Shown piece after piece: positions 1 through 7,967 of a DNA stretch of 33,735 nt. The notes under the pieces are model-generated. The model was not told the DNA's origin. It made no database searches and saw only the letters and a program-made list of their open reading frames with translations. A program made the position numbers and the translations under genes. Source of the stretch: an uncultured Acidobacteriia bacterium (GTDB lineage: Bacteria; Acidobacteriota; Terriglobia; Bryobacterales; Bryobacteraceae); assembly GCA_903900705.1 (NCBI GenBank), contig CAIUOG010000121.1, forward strand, positions 1-33,735, in the 5' to 3' direction. The first letter of the stretch is position 1. Each line of letters opens with the position of its first letter.

Positions 1-1167
1 ACAGTTCTGGCCACGCCGGACGGGCTCATTCTGGCTGCTAACGAACCGTTTTGTGCCCTCGTGGGACTCCCCGCCGAACAGCTTCTCCACAGCGATCTCT
101 TTGGCCTGATCGCGGAATCACATCACTCGGTTTTCTCCCGTTCTCTCGAATCGGCTCAGTTCGGCCCCGTCAGCACCCATGTCTGGCTGCGCGTCCCCGG
201 TGGCGTCGCTTTTCCCGCGGCTCTGGGCATTGTCAGCCATATGGAAAACGGACGGAACTGCCGTCGCATCACGATCTCCGAGGCTCACGATACAACCGCC
301 TCTTCCCGCGCGCTCGAAAAAAACGCCGCCTATCTTCGCATCCTTTTTGAGCAATCCCGCGACGGCAACCTTCTCATGGACCGCACCGGCAAAGTCATCG
401 AGGCCAATCAGAGCTTTGCCAACATGCTGGGCTACACGCTCCCGGAGCTTCGCAAAATCTCTGTCGCCGATTGGGATGCCCGCTGGACCCCCACCGAACT
501 CGCCCACCGTCTGGAGTCCTTCGAGGCCAGTTCCGGAACCTTTGAGACCCGCCATCGCCGCAAAGACGGCCGCGAAATTGACGTCGAGATTGCCTGCAAT
601 CCCGTCAACCTCAACGGAACCTTCGCCATCCAGTGCGTTATACGCGATATTTCGGAGCGCAAAGCCGCCGAGCGGGCCCTGCGCGAAAGCGAGGCCCGGG
701 AACGAGCCAGGGCCACCGAAATCGAGGCGATTCTCAACGCGGTCCCCGTCGGCGTCATCGTGGCGCACGATGTGGAATGTCGCAATCTCACCGCCAACAG
801 CGCTGCCTGCCAGCTTCTCGGGCTGCCTCCCGGCGTCGATCTGGCCAGTTCCATCCCGGTCGGTCCGAAGATCCTGAAGGACGGCGTCGAACTGCCTTTC
901 GACCAGTGGCCCGTGGTCCGCGCGACCTCCGGCGTGACCCTCACGCAGTATGCCGCCGACCTTCTGCGCCATGACGGCTCCGTCGCCCATCTGCTCGGCA
1001 TGCCGTGCCGCTTTTGGACGAAGCCGGCAAGCCTCGTGGCGCTGTCGGGGCTTTTCTGGACGTCACCGAAACCCGCCGCATGGAACAGAATCTCTTCCTT
1101 GCCCGGAAAGGCGAGAGCATTGGCCTTCTGGCCGGCGGCATCGCCCATGACTTCAACAACCTGCTGA
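1..1167 (+). CDS. Hybrid histidine kinase, N-terminal PAS portion (5' truncated, frameshifted)
   Basis: This is the sensory half of a cytoplasmic hybrid kinase whose start lies left of the window; the frame is already open at base 1. The first bases encode a PAS-like stretch (TPDGLILAANEPFCALVG). A second PAS with PAC follows at about 295-655, containing DRTGKVIEANQSFANMLGY, the RRKDGREIDVEIA segment and the closing VIRDISERKAAE. A third PAS covers about 720-1000. After HDGSVAHLLG (about 970-999) the protein stops making sense, while the frame starting at 1002 continues as AVPLLDEAGKPRGAVGAFLD, the normal end of a PAS/PAC unit. One base is missing at 1000-1001 (an AAT codon would restore LLGNAVPLLDE). 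The last ~165 bases of this reading frame are therefore out-of-frame translation. It is one gene with the next entry. No transmembrane segment is visible in the part present. Confidence 0.8.
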   Translation, partial: TVLATPDGLILAANEPFCALVGLPAEQLLHSDLFGLIAESHHSVFSRSLESAQFGPVSTHVWLRVPGGVAFPAALGIVSHMENGRNCRRITISEAHDTTASSRALEKNAAYLRILFEQSRDGNLLMDRTGKVIEANQSFANMLGYTLPELRKISVADWDARWTPTELAHRLESFEASSGTFETRHRRKDGREIDVEIACNPVNLNGTFAIQCVIRDISERKAAERALRESEARERARATEIEAILNAVPVGVIVAHDVECRNLTANSAACQLLGLPPGVDLASSIPVGPKILKDGVELPFDQWPVVRATSGVTLTQYAADLLRHDGSVAHLLGMPCRFWTKPASLVALSGLFWTSPKPAAWNRISSLPGKARALAFWPAASPMTSTTC

Positions 1168-2258
1168 CCGTGATCCAGGGTCATGCGGAACTGCTGCTCA
1201 GGAAGGTTCCGCCCGAATGCGAAGCCGGTCTGGAATCCATCCGCCACGCCGCCGAACTTGCCGCCGGCCTCACCGGCCAGTTACTTACCTATGCGGGCAA
1301 AGCGCCCGTCCGAGCCGAGCTTCTCAACATTTCCGATTGTTCCGTGGCCATTGAGCGCACACTGCGAGGCTCGCTTTCGCCGAACATCCGGTTCGTTGTC
1401 ACTCCCGGCCCGAATCTGCCCTTCGCCGAGTTCGACCGCTCCCAGTTTGAACAGGTGGTCATAGGTCTCGTCTCCAATGCCGGCGAAGCCATCGGCGAAG
1501 AGGCCGCCGGAGTCGTCACCCTCCAGACCTCCGCCCGCGTCGTCACCGAACACTCCCTCCAGGACTCCGTCTCCGCCGATTTCCTGCCCGCCGGCCTCTA
1601 CGTGGAACTGTGTGTCTCAGACTCCGGCTGCGGTATGGACGCCGCAACCCAGGCCCGCATCTTCGATCCCTTTTTTACCACCAAATTCCCTGGCCGCGGC
1701 CTGGGCCTCGCCGCCGTCGCCGGCATCTGCCGAACCCGGCATGGCGGCATTGTGGTGGAATCCACGCCCGGTAAGGGCAGCACCTTCCGCGTCCTGCTTC
1801 CGGCCGCCCCACAAGCGCCCGCCGCAACCGCCGAACACGTGCCTGCCCGGTCTGAAGGCGGCAGCGACCCGGACGCGACTCCCAAAAACCTCGCCACCGT
1901 GCTCGTCGTGGACGACGAACCCATGATCCGCGATCTCTGTTTCGAACTGCTCTCCGCGGGCGGCTACCGCGTGGTCACGGCTGAAGATGGCGCATCCGCC
2001 CTTGGCATCCTCTCCGCCGTGCCGGACGCCATCGACCTGGTTCTCATCGACATGGCGCTGCCCGCCATGGGTGCGGGCACAGCCATCGCGGAACTGCGCG
2101 CCGTGTGTCCCCGCCTGCCCATCGTGCTGATGAGCGGCAGCGAAACCGCCCTCCGCGGTCGCCGGGTTCGCGACCTCCACCTGCCGTCCGTCCTCAAGCC
2201 GTTCGATCACGACAGTCTGCTGCGCACCATTCGCGCGGCTCTCGAAGGCCGTGCCTGA
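1005..2258 (+). CDS. Hybrid histidine kinase, catalytic and receiver portion
   Basis: This is the second half of the frameshifted kinase begun at the left edge. The nominal start is a GTG at 1005 inside the PAS/PAC end, so it is probably not a true start. Residues 26-105 form the dimerisation and phosphoacceptor domain, with H48 in GGIAHDFNNLLT. The HATPase domain spans about 145-268, with the N box (LVSNAGEAI, N158), the G1 box (DSGCGMD), the F box (FDPFFTTK) and the G2 box (GRGLGLA). A receiver domain fills 297-415, with acidic D303/D304, phosphoacceptor D349 (LVLIDMALP), S377 and K398 (LKPF), all intact. In this family the kinase passes phosphate to its own receiver and a separate phosphotransfer protein is then needed. 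No response regulator with an output domain is adjacent. Convergent with hemB, 18 bp apart. Confidence 0.9.
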   Translation: MPLLDEAGKPRGAVGAFLDVTETRRMEQNLFLARKGESIGLLAGGIAHDFNNLLTVIQGHAELLLRKVPPECEAGLESIRHAAELAAGLTGQLLTYAGKAPVRAELLNISDCSVAIERTLRGSLSPNIRFVVTPGPNLPFAEFDRSQFEQVVIGLVSNAGEAIGEEAAGVVTLQTSARVVTEHSLQDSVSADFLPAGLYVELCVSDSGCGMDAATQARIFDPFFTTKFPGRGLGLAAVAGICRTRHGGIVVESTPGKGSTFRVLLPAAPQAPAATAEHVPARSEGGSDPDATPKNLATVLVVDDEPMIRDLCFELLSAGGYRVVTAEDGASALGILSAVPDAIDLVLIDMALPAMGAGTAIAELRAVCPRLPIVLMSGSETALRGRRVRDLHLPSVLKPFDHDSLLRTIRAALEGRA

Positions 2259-2276
2259 ACGGACTCTGCCCGGAAT

Positions 2277-3248
2277 CTACCCCAGTAACTTCGCCGCCGG
2301 CTTGGCGAAATACGTCAGAATGAAATCCGCCCCCGCCCGCTTGATCGACGTCAGGCTCTCCATCATCACCCGGTCCCGATCAATCCATCCGTTCTGCGCC
2401 GCCGCCATAATCATCGAATACTCGCCGCTCACCTGATACGCCGAAATCGGCACATCAAACCGCTCGCGCGCCTCCCGGATGATGTCCAGATACGGCATGC
2501 CGGGCTTCACGATAATCATGTCCGCGCCCTCTTCCAGATCGAGCGCGATCTCCCGCATGGCTTCCCGCGCATTCGCCGGGTCCATCTGGTAGCTGCGCCG
2601 ATCACCGAACTGCGGCGCCGAATCGGCCGCCTCGCGGAACGGGCCGTAGTAACCGGAGGCAAACTTCGCGGCATACGAAAGAATCGGCGTATTCGTGAAG
2701 CCGCCCGCGTCGAGCGCCGTCCGGATCGCCGCCACCCGCCCGTCCATCATGTCGGAGGGCGCAACGATATCGGCCCCGGCCCGCGCGTGCGAGACCGCCG
2801 CCTTCGCCAGCCACTCCAGCGTCGGGTCATTCGCCACGTCGCCGTTTACAATCAGCCCGCAATGCCCGTGGCTGGTGTACTCGCAATTGCAGACGTCCGT
2901 GATGACCAGCAGTTCCGGTACTTCGCGCTTAATTGCGCGAACCGCCTGCTGCACAATCCCCTGGTCGTCATACGCGCCCGACGCCACTTCGTCCTTGGAT
3001 TCCGGCAGCCCGAACAGAATCACGCCGCCAATCCCCAGTGCCTGGATCTCCCGGCACTCCTCCACCGTCACATCAATCGACATCTGCGCCTGCGGCGGCA
3101 TCGAACTGATCGGCCGGCGGATTCCTTCGCCCGGACACACAAACAACGGCAGCACAAAATTCGCCGGATCCAATCGGGTCTCGCGCACCAGACGGCGCAT
3201 GGACTCACTCGAACGGAGGCGGCGGGGACGGTGGATCGGAAAAGGCAT
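2277..3248 (-). CDS. hemB: Delta-aminolevulinic acid dehydratase (porphobilinogen synthase)
   Basis: HemB condenses two 5-aminolevulinate molecules to porphobilinogen in cytoplasmic tetrapyrrole (haem, cobalamin) synthesis. The 323-residue length is normal for the family. The Schiff-base lysines are K195 ([10 protein letters not shown]) and K248 ([12 protein letters not shown]). A cysteine-rich metal site [14 protein letters not shown] (C120, C122, C130) indicates the zinc-dependent type rather than the Asp-rich magnesium type. The start is ATG at 3248, with GGAG four bases upstream inside the 12-bp gap after the GH44 gene stop. That spacing suggests co-transcription with the GH44 gene even though the functions are unrelated. 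No other haem genes are in the window. Confidence 0.97.
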   Translation of the reverse strand: MPFPIHRPRRLRSSESMRRLVRETRLDPANFVLPLFVCPGEGIRRPISSMPPQAQMSIDVTVEECREIQALGIGGVILFGLPESKDEVASGAYDDQGIVQQAVRAIKREVPELLVITDVCNCEYTSHGHCGLIVNGDVANDPTLEWLAKAAVSHARAGADIVAPSDMMDGRVAAIRTALDAGGFTNTPILSYAAKFASGYYGPFREAADSAPQFGDRRSYQMDPANAREAMREIALDLEEGADMIIVKPGMPYLDIIREARERFDVPISAYQVSGEYSMIMAAAQNGWIDRDRVMMESLTSIKRAGADFILTYFAKPAAKLLG

Positions 3249-3260
3249 CTACTCCGGAGT

Positions 3261-5657
3261 TTACTTTACCGCCAGTGAAATTGTGCTCTGGCTGCTGCCT
3301 CCGCCGATCGTCACCACCACCGGCACCGCCGCGCCCGGCGCAACCCCGGCGGGTATCAACGCATTCACCTGTAACAGCCCGGCTGTGGCTCCCGGCGCCG
3401 CGCCGCAATACTGTACCGCGGCCGGTTGTCCGGCAATCGTTACCAGACACGGCGTCGCCGGGGCGGGTAGTGGCGCCCCGGAGATCCGGCCGTCCACGCC
3501 CGGCACATTCGTCACGCCGTCCCCTGTTCCATAAAGCGCCACATAACTGCCGCGCGCCGCGGGGTTGGCCGGGCTGTTGCGGCAACCGGTCAGGTTCGCC
3601 CCGCAATTCGCCAGATCATTTACATTCAGAATCGCCCCCTGTCCGGAACCCGTGTAGTCCAGCGAGAACAGCGCCGGATGTGTAGCCAGCAGGTTCACCG
3701 GCACGGCTTGAGACGCACTGCCCTGGTACTCCACCGTCACCTGCACGGTCTTGCCGGCAAGCTGTGCCACCGCGTAGGGAACAATCGCCGCCAGTTGCTG
3801 GTCGAACGCATAAATCAGCGGTGCGGCAATGCCGTTGAACAGCACCCGGGTTCCGCCAAGCGACGTCGCGAGCAGTCCATTCGCGTCCAGTTGCAGATTC
3901 TGCACCTGTGCCGGACCCAGACCGCGCCCGAAAATGGCCACAATCTCGCCCGGCGCAACCCCGGCGTCGTCATAGGAAGCCGCGCTGCGGATGCCCGTGA
4001 TCAGTGGCTGCGCGCCGCTTGCCGCCGCTGCCCGCGGAATCACAAACAGCGTCATGCTGTAACCCGGAAAACTGCCCGTCACGGCATTGCCCGAAACCGC
4101 GGCGTCGGCCTGTCTCACAATTGCCTTCAGGTTGGCGCTGCTGTACTGCCAGACCTGCGCCGCATCTGTCGCCGGAAATCCTGCCAGCCCGATGCTCCCC
4201 GCAATGGCAGCTGGCGTCTTATTGATCACCAGCACCGTCAGCGCGGAATCGGAGCGCTGTGCCGCGAAGATCGCCAGCGTGTCCGGGTCGCCGGTCGTGG
4301 CGGAAACGCTTGTTTCCCCGAACGCGCCTCCCTGGCCGTCGTAATTCAGAAAGATTTTGAACGCGAACGCGCCGGGGGCGGTAGGCGCGATCGTGGCCCA
4401 CACCGTGGCAAGATCCAGCCCTTCGCGGCCGAAAATGCCCAGGATATCGGCCTGCGCCAGCGCACCCGTAATGCTGTCCAGCGCACCCCAGTTATATTCT
4501 GTGATTCCCGTCAGCGTTCCTGGGTAATTGTCGCTTACCCATTGCCGAAGTTGCGGCACCATGTGAGGCGCAACCTCTTTTCCGGTCGCATCCCATATCT
4601 GGCCACCCGGCACAATGTAATTCGGATCCCAGAACGCGCGCGTCGAGGTCAGTCGCAGTTTCTCCATCGCCGCGTCACCCGCGGAGCCGCTCAGTGCGCC
4701 CGGCGCAATATAGGCGTGCACGTCCAGCATGTCCAGCAGTCGTCTGCCGCCGCGCGCGTCGGCCGCCTTCATCTGCTGCAGATAGTAGATAATCCACGGC
4801 AGTCCGGCATGGGCTTTCTGGTCCACAGGGTTGTCCCAATACTGATAGGGCTTCGTACCCCACCCGGCACTCATGTCTCTCTTCGAAAACAGCATCCCGG
4901 ACCAGCCTCCCGGGACCGGACCGGTCACCATCGCCGCCGGATCCGCGTCTTTCACCACTCCCGCCCACGTCAGGTCGCGCGCCAGCATGTCGTCGTAAGT
5001 CGCCACCCTCGGATACACGTCATAGTGGTTCGAATCCCACCACTCCGGCTCATTGTCCAGGCTCCACAGCCGCACGCCGCCAGCCACGGCGTTGCCATAC
5101 TTCTCCTTCACATACCGCACCCACTGTCCGGAAAAATCCGGCGTCACCGGCACGTAGGCATCGTTCGGGTCGTTCGCCACCATCGCGCCGGAAAGCAGCA
5201 CACCATTGCCGCAATCGCTGTTATCCGGCGCCACGGCTTTCTGTTTGCCGTACTTGCTCACGCTGAAACTGCAGGCGTGCGGCTGGCCTGGGCTCCAGTC
5301 CATCAGGGAGACGGTGCTCAGCGTCGTGGCGCCGGTCCGCAGGTTCGTCTCGTGAAACGCGTCGAATCCAGGCTTGACCGTGTAGTTCTCGTAAAGCCAC
5401 GGGTTGTCGCCCGTATTGTTCTTCGTGCTGGTCTGCCAGTTATAACTGGTGGCGTCGTCGCCACCCCATCGCACCAGCGGGATTCGCATCAGCTTCTGCA
5501 GTCCGTTGTCCTGCCAGGTGTTAATGCCGTAGATCCACGGATTAATGGCGTGCCGACCTGCGCCGGCGTCCACCTGAAGCGTGGGCTGGGCCTGCAGAAC
5601 TCCGACCCAAAAGGCCGGCAGAAGTGCGGCGGCAATCACCAGTTGCGGGAATTGCAT
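3261..5657 (-). CDS. Secreted glycoside hydrolase family 44 protein with Solibacter C-terminal domain
   Basis: A 798-residue exported enzyme. Residues 1-23 are a signal peptide with likely cleavage after LQA. Residues about 25-540 match GH44, a retaining endo-glucanase/xyloglucanase family. E203 lies in WSLDNEPEWW (expected acid/base) and E387 in TGITEYNWGALD (expected nucleophile). The supporting DMLDVHAY and IPLVRWGGD segments are also present. The catalytic domain is followed by a small beta domain ending at about 545. From about 553 to the end comes the TIGR03437 Solibacter-type C-terminal domain, beginning AASYDDAGVAPGEIVAIFGR and rich in Ala, Gly and Val; its function is unknown and may be attachment or secretion. 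Substrate specificity (cellulose, xyloglucan, mannan) cannot be read from sequence. The start has GAAGG about 11 bases upstream. hemB follows after 12 bp. Confidence 0.88.
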   Translation of the reverse strand: MQFPQLVIAAALLPAFWVGVLQAQPTLQVDAGAGRHAINPWIYGINTWQDNGLQKLMRIPLVRWGGDDATSYNWQTSTKNNTGDNPWLYENYTVKPGFDAFHETNLRTGATTLSTVSLMDWSPGQPHACSFSVSKYGKQKAVAPDNSDCGNGVLLSGAMVANDPNDAYVPVTPDFSGQWVRYVKEKYGNAVAGGVRLWSLDNEPEWWDSNHYDVYPRVATYDDMLARDLTWAGVVKDADPAAMVTGPVPGGWSGMLFSKRDMSAGWGTKPYQYWDNPVDQKAHAGLPWIIYYLQQMKAADARGGRRLLDMLDVHAYIAPGALSGSAGDAAMEKLRLTSTRAFWDPNYIVPGGQIWDATGKEVAPHMVPQLRQWVSDNYPGTLTGITEYNWGALDSITGALAQADILGIFGREGLDLATVWATIAPTAPGAFAFKIFLNYDGQGGAFGETSVSATTGDPDTLAIFAAQRSDSALTVLVINKTPAAIAGSIGLAGFPATDAAQVWQYSSANLKAIVRQADAAVSGNAVTGSFPGYSMTLFVIPRAAAASGAQPLITGIRSAASYDDAGVAPGEIVAIFGRGLGPAQVQNLQLDANGLLATSLGGTRVLFNGIAAPLIYAFDQQLAAIVPYAVAQLAGKTVQVTVEYQGSASQAVPVNLLATHPALFSLDYTGSGQGAILNVNDLANCGANLTGCRNSPANPAARGSYVALYGTGDGVTNVPGVDGRISGAPLPAPATPCLVTIAGQPAAVQYCGAAPGATAGLLQVNALIPAGVAPGAAVPVVVTIGGGSSQSTISLAVK

Positions 5658-5709
5658 AAGACGGATGCCTTCAAGTTTATGTCACTCCGCCCACAACCAG
5701 GCTTGCCGG

Positions 5710-5715
5710 ATTATA
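5710..5715 (-). promoter_or_regulatory. Perfect -10 hexamer for the GH44 gene
   Basis: TATAAT on the minus strand, 52 bases upstream of the GH44 start, would give a 5' leader of about 45 bases. The site is palindromic (ATTATAAT), so it could also read in the plus direction. No good -35 is found at 16-18 bases; a CCTG-T7-CAGG inverted repeat (5727-5741) occupies that place. It is AT-rich against a very GC-rich background, which supports a control role. Strength and direction are inferred. Confidence 0.45.
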
Positions 5716-5792
5716 ATTTCGGATAGCCTGTTTTTTTCAGGGTGAAGTGATCGTTTCGCGGATTGTTTCGGGAAAGAATAGATCTCTGGCCC

Positions 5793-5822
5793 TTGACACA
5801 GGGAACTGCGCATTAGAATAAT
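5793..5822 (+). promoter_or_regulatory. Near-consensus sigma-70 promoter for the CxxC mini-protein gene
   Basis: A perfect TTGACA -35 at 5793-5798 is followed by AATAAT at 5817-5822 (18-bp spacer) or TAGAAT at 5814-5819 (15-bp spacer). Transcription would start near 5829, about 15 bases before the ATG at 5844. This is the closest match to a housekeeping promoter that I noticed in the window. It could also read through into serS. Confidence 0.65.
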
Positions 5823-5843
5823 TCAATATCTCAAGCATCCGGT

Positions 5844-5984
5844 ATGGCAACGGCCTGTGAACATCAAAGAACAACGATTATCGCCCGCAGGGACGGTATC
5901 GACTACGTGGAGTGTCTGGATTGCCGCCAGATCTTCGAAGCGGAAGATCTGGAACCTGTAGCGGTCGATACAGACGACGAATAG
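5844..5984 (+). CDS. 46-residue CxxC mini-protein, putative zinc binding
   Basis: A small acidic protein of 46 residues starting MATACEHQRT. It has C5-x-H7 near the N-terminus and C24-x-x-C27 in VECLDCRQIFEAED, a spacing that could hold one zinc ion (Cys-His plus CxxC). It ends in an acidic tail, DTDDE. I believe similar short CxxC proteins with an ECLDC...FEAEDLEP pattern occur in acidobacteria, but I cannot verify this here. The function is unknown. The ATG has no clear Shine-Dalgarno and a predicted leader of only ~15 bases. A near-consensus promoter lies directly upstream and serS starts 122 bp downstream on the same strand. The frame, stop codon and ordered CxxC motif argue that it is real. 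Confidence 0.68.
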   Translation: MATACEHQRTTIIARRDGIDYVECLDCRQIFEAEDLEPVAVDTDDE

Positions 5985-6090
5985 CCCGCAACTTCCCCAA
6001 CCCGCCAGCCTCGCACTCTCGCCGGAGCCTTTCCGGCCGGCCCGCTCACCGTGGTGTGTCGGTATGTCTTTCCATGATGCGTGCGCCTGT

Positions 6091-6106
6091 TAGCATAACT
6101 TTTATA
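6091..6106 (+). promoter_or_regulatory. Putative promoter giving a leaderless serS transcript
   Basis: The AT-rich stretch TAGCATAACTTTTATATG sits directly on the serS start. A -10 at TAGCAT (6091-6096) or CATAAC (6094-6099) would place the first transcribed base at about 6103-6106, on or next to the ATG. No Shine-Dalgarno sequence precedes the ATG. No convincing -35 is visible. This is inference from spacing only. Confidence 0.35.
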
Positions 6107-7386
6107 TGCATGATCTGGGAGCGTTTCGCACCAATCTGGACGCGATCGCCGAACGCCTTGCCACACGCGGCCTCACGTTGCCGCTTGACGAATTCCGCGA
6201 ACTCGATAAGAGCCGCCGCTCGGCCATCACGGAATCCGAACAGCTGAAGGCCGAACAGAACAATCTCTCGAAAGAAGTGGGCCGCCTGCGCCGTGAAGGC
6301 GTCAATACCGACGAACTGCAGCAGCGCTCCCGCCAGATGGGCGACCGCGCCGCCGAACTCGCCAAACAGGTCGAAACCGTCGACAGCCGCTTCCGCGAAA
6401 TGCTGGCCGGCATTCCCAACGTGCCGCACGAATCGGTTCCCACCGGTAAGTCCGCCGACGACAACGTCTGCGTCCGCACCTTCGGCGAACCGGCGAAGTT
6501 CGATTTTGAACCCCAGCCCCACTGGGATCTCGGCCCCGCGCTCGGCATTCTGGACTTTGACCGCGCCGCCAAAATCACCGGCGCGCGCTTCGCCATCTAC
6601 ATGGGCCTCGGCGCCAAACTCGAACGCGCGCTCATCAACTTCATGCTCGATACCCATTCGAACCTCCATGGGTACACCGAAGTCCTGCCGCCCTTCGTCG
6701 TCAATTCCGACAGCCTCTACGGCACCGGCCAACTGCCCAAATTCGCCGAAGACCTCTTCAAACTCGAAAAGACCGACTACTGGCTCATCCCCACCGCCGA
6801 GGTTCCCGTCACCAACATCTACCGCGACGAAACGCTCGACGTGGAAAGGTTGCCCGTGAAGTTCTGCGCCTACACCCCCTGCTTCCGCAGTGAGGCCGGG
6901 TCTTACGGGCGGGACGTCCGCGGCATCATCCGCCAGCACCAGTTTCAGAAGGTGGAACTGGTCAAATTCACCAAACCGGAAGAGAGCTACCAGGAACTCG
7001 ACCGCCTGACGGACGACGCTGAAGACATCCTGCGCCGCCTCGGCCTGCCCTTCCGCACCATGCTGCTTTGCACCGGCGACATGGGCTTCAGTTCCGCCAA
7101 AACCTACGACATCGAAGTCTGGCTGCCCGGCCAGAACAACTTCAAGGAGATCTCCTCCTGTTCGAACTTTGAGTCTTTCCAGGCGCGCCGCGCCAATATC
7201 CGCTTCAAGGGCGGCAAGAAGTCGGAACTGGTTCACACGCTCAATGGCAGCGGCCTCGCCGTGGGCCGTACCTGGGTCGCCATCGTGGAAAATTACCAGC
7301 AGAAGGATGGCAGCGTGCTGGTTCCCGAAGCGCTGCGCCCGTATCTGAACGCCGAAGTCATCACCGCCACCGCGCAACTGAAGTAG
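6106..7386 (+). CDS. serS: Seryl-tRNA synthetase
   Basis: Class II aminoacyl-tRNA synthetase charging tRNA-Ser (and tRNA-Sec) with serine in the cytoplasm. The 426-residue length is typical. Residues about 1-105 form the N-terminal helical arm, with heptad-like residues from about 30 to 95 that contact the tRNA long variable arm. TAE (230-232) and motif 2 ([17 protein letters not shown], with R261 and E263) bind ATP and serine. Motif 3 is [11 protein letters not shown] at about 380-390. The start at MHDLGAF fits the family N-terminus. The GNAT gene follows after 6 bp. Confidence 0.98.
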   Translation: MHDLGAFRTNLDAIAERLATRGLTLPLDEFRELDKSRRSAITESEQLKAEQNNLSKEVGRLRREGVNTDELQQRSRQMGDRAAELAKQVETVDSRFREMLAGIPNVPHESVPTGKSADDNVCVRTFGEPAKFDFEPQPHWDLGPALGILDFDRAAKITGARFAIYMGLGAKLERALINFMLDTHSNLHGYTEVLPPFVVNSDSLYGTGQLPKFAEDLFKLEKTDYWLIPTAEVPVTNIYRDETLDVERLPVKFCAYTPCFRSEAGSYGRDVRGIIRQHQFQKVELVKFTKPEESYQELDRLTDDAEDILRRLGLPFRTMLLCTGDMGFSSAKTYDIEVWLPGQNNFKEISSCSNFESFQARRANIRFKGGKKSELVHTLNGSGLAVGRTWVAIVENYQQKDGSVLVPEALRPYLNAEVITATAQLK

Positions 7387-7392
7387 CCCTCC

Positions 7393-7962
7393 ATGCTCAG
7401 CATTCGCGCGGCGGTGGAGTCCGATATCCCGGCGATGGAATCGCTCATCGCCCAATCCGTCGCGACGCTCCAGCAGCACGATTACACCGAGGCGCAGCGC
7501 GCCGCCGCCCTCGGTGTCATCTTCGGTGTCGACAAAGCTCTGGTGCGCGACGGCACTTATCTGCTTGCCGAAGTCGATGGCGTCATCGTCGCCTGCGGCG
7601 CGTGGAGCCGCCGCATGAATAAGTTCGGCAGCGATAACGTACCCGGCAAAAACGACGCCCTGCTCGATCCCGCCACTCACCCCGCCCGCATCCGCAGCTT
7701 CTTCGTGCATCCCGCCTGGGCCCGCAAAGGCATCGGGTCCCGCATTCTCGAAGCCTGCGAGCATGCCGCCCGCTCCGCCGGTTTCACCAGTCTCGAACTG
7801 GTGGCCACCGTAACCGGCGAATACCTCTACGCCGTCCGGGGTTACACCGTCACCGCGCGCTATGAACTCGATCTTGCCGGTGGCGTGAAACTGCCCGTCA
7901 TCGGCATGATCCGCCATCTCAACCCTGCAACGGAAGTGCGGTTACTCACGTCTCCGTTGTGA
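7393..7962 (+). CDS. GNAT family N-acetyltransferase
   Basis: A 189-residue single-domain acetyl-CoA-dependent acyltransferase. Motif A is clear at about 100-130: RSFFVHPAWARKGIGSRIL, with the RKGIG pyrophosphate-binding loop at 111-115. The later EYLYAVRGYTV segment corresponds to the region bearing the catalytic or substrate-side Tyr in many GNATs. The acceptor (small molecule, protein or antibiotic) cannot be told. It lies 6 bp after serS and its stop codon (7960-7962) lies just before the next gene's ATG at 7968, so the three genes are probably co-transcribed. Confidence 0.9.
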   Translation: MLSIRAAVESDIPAMESLIAQSVATLQQHDYTEAQRAAALGVIFGVDKALVRDGTYLLAEVDGVIVACGAWSRRMNKFGSDNVPGKNDALLDPATHPARIRSFFVHPAWARKGIGSRILEACEHAARSAGFTSLELVATVTGEYLYAVRGYTVTARYELDLAGGVKLPVIGMIRHLNPATEVRLLTSPL

Positions 7963-7967
7963 GTCCT

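Noticed and set aside
3678-5726. 682-codon plus-strand open frame opposite the GH44 gene
   Set aside because: Arg/His-rich translation without motifs; the minus strand encodes a convincing GH44 enzyme.
6046-7917. 623-codon minus-strand open frame opposite serS and the GNAT gene
   Set aside because: It is an antisense shadow of clear genes in GC-rich DNA; the translation is Gly/Ala/Glu/Asp-rich with no motif.
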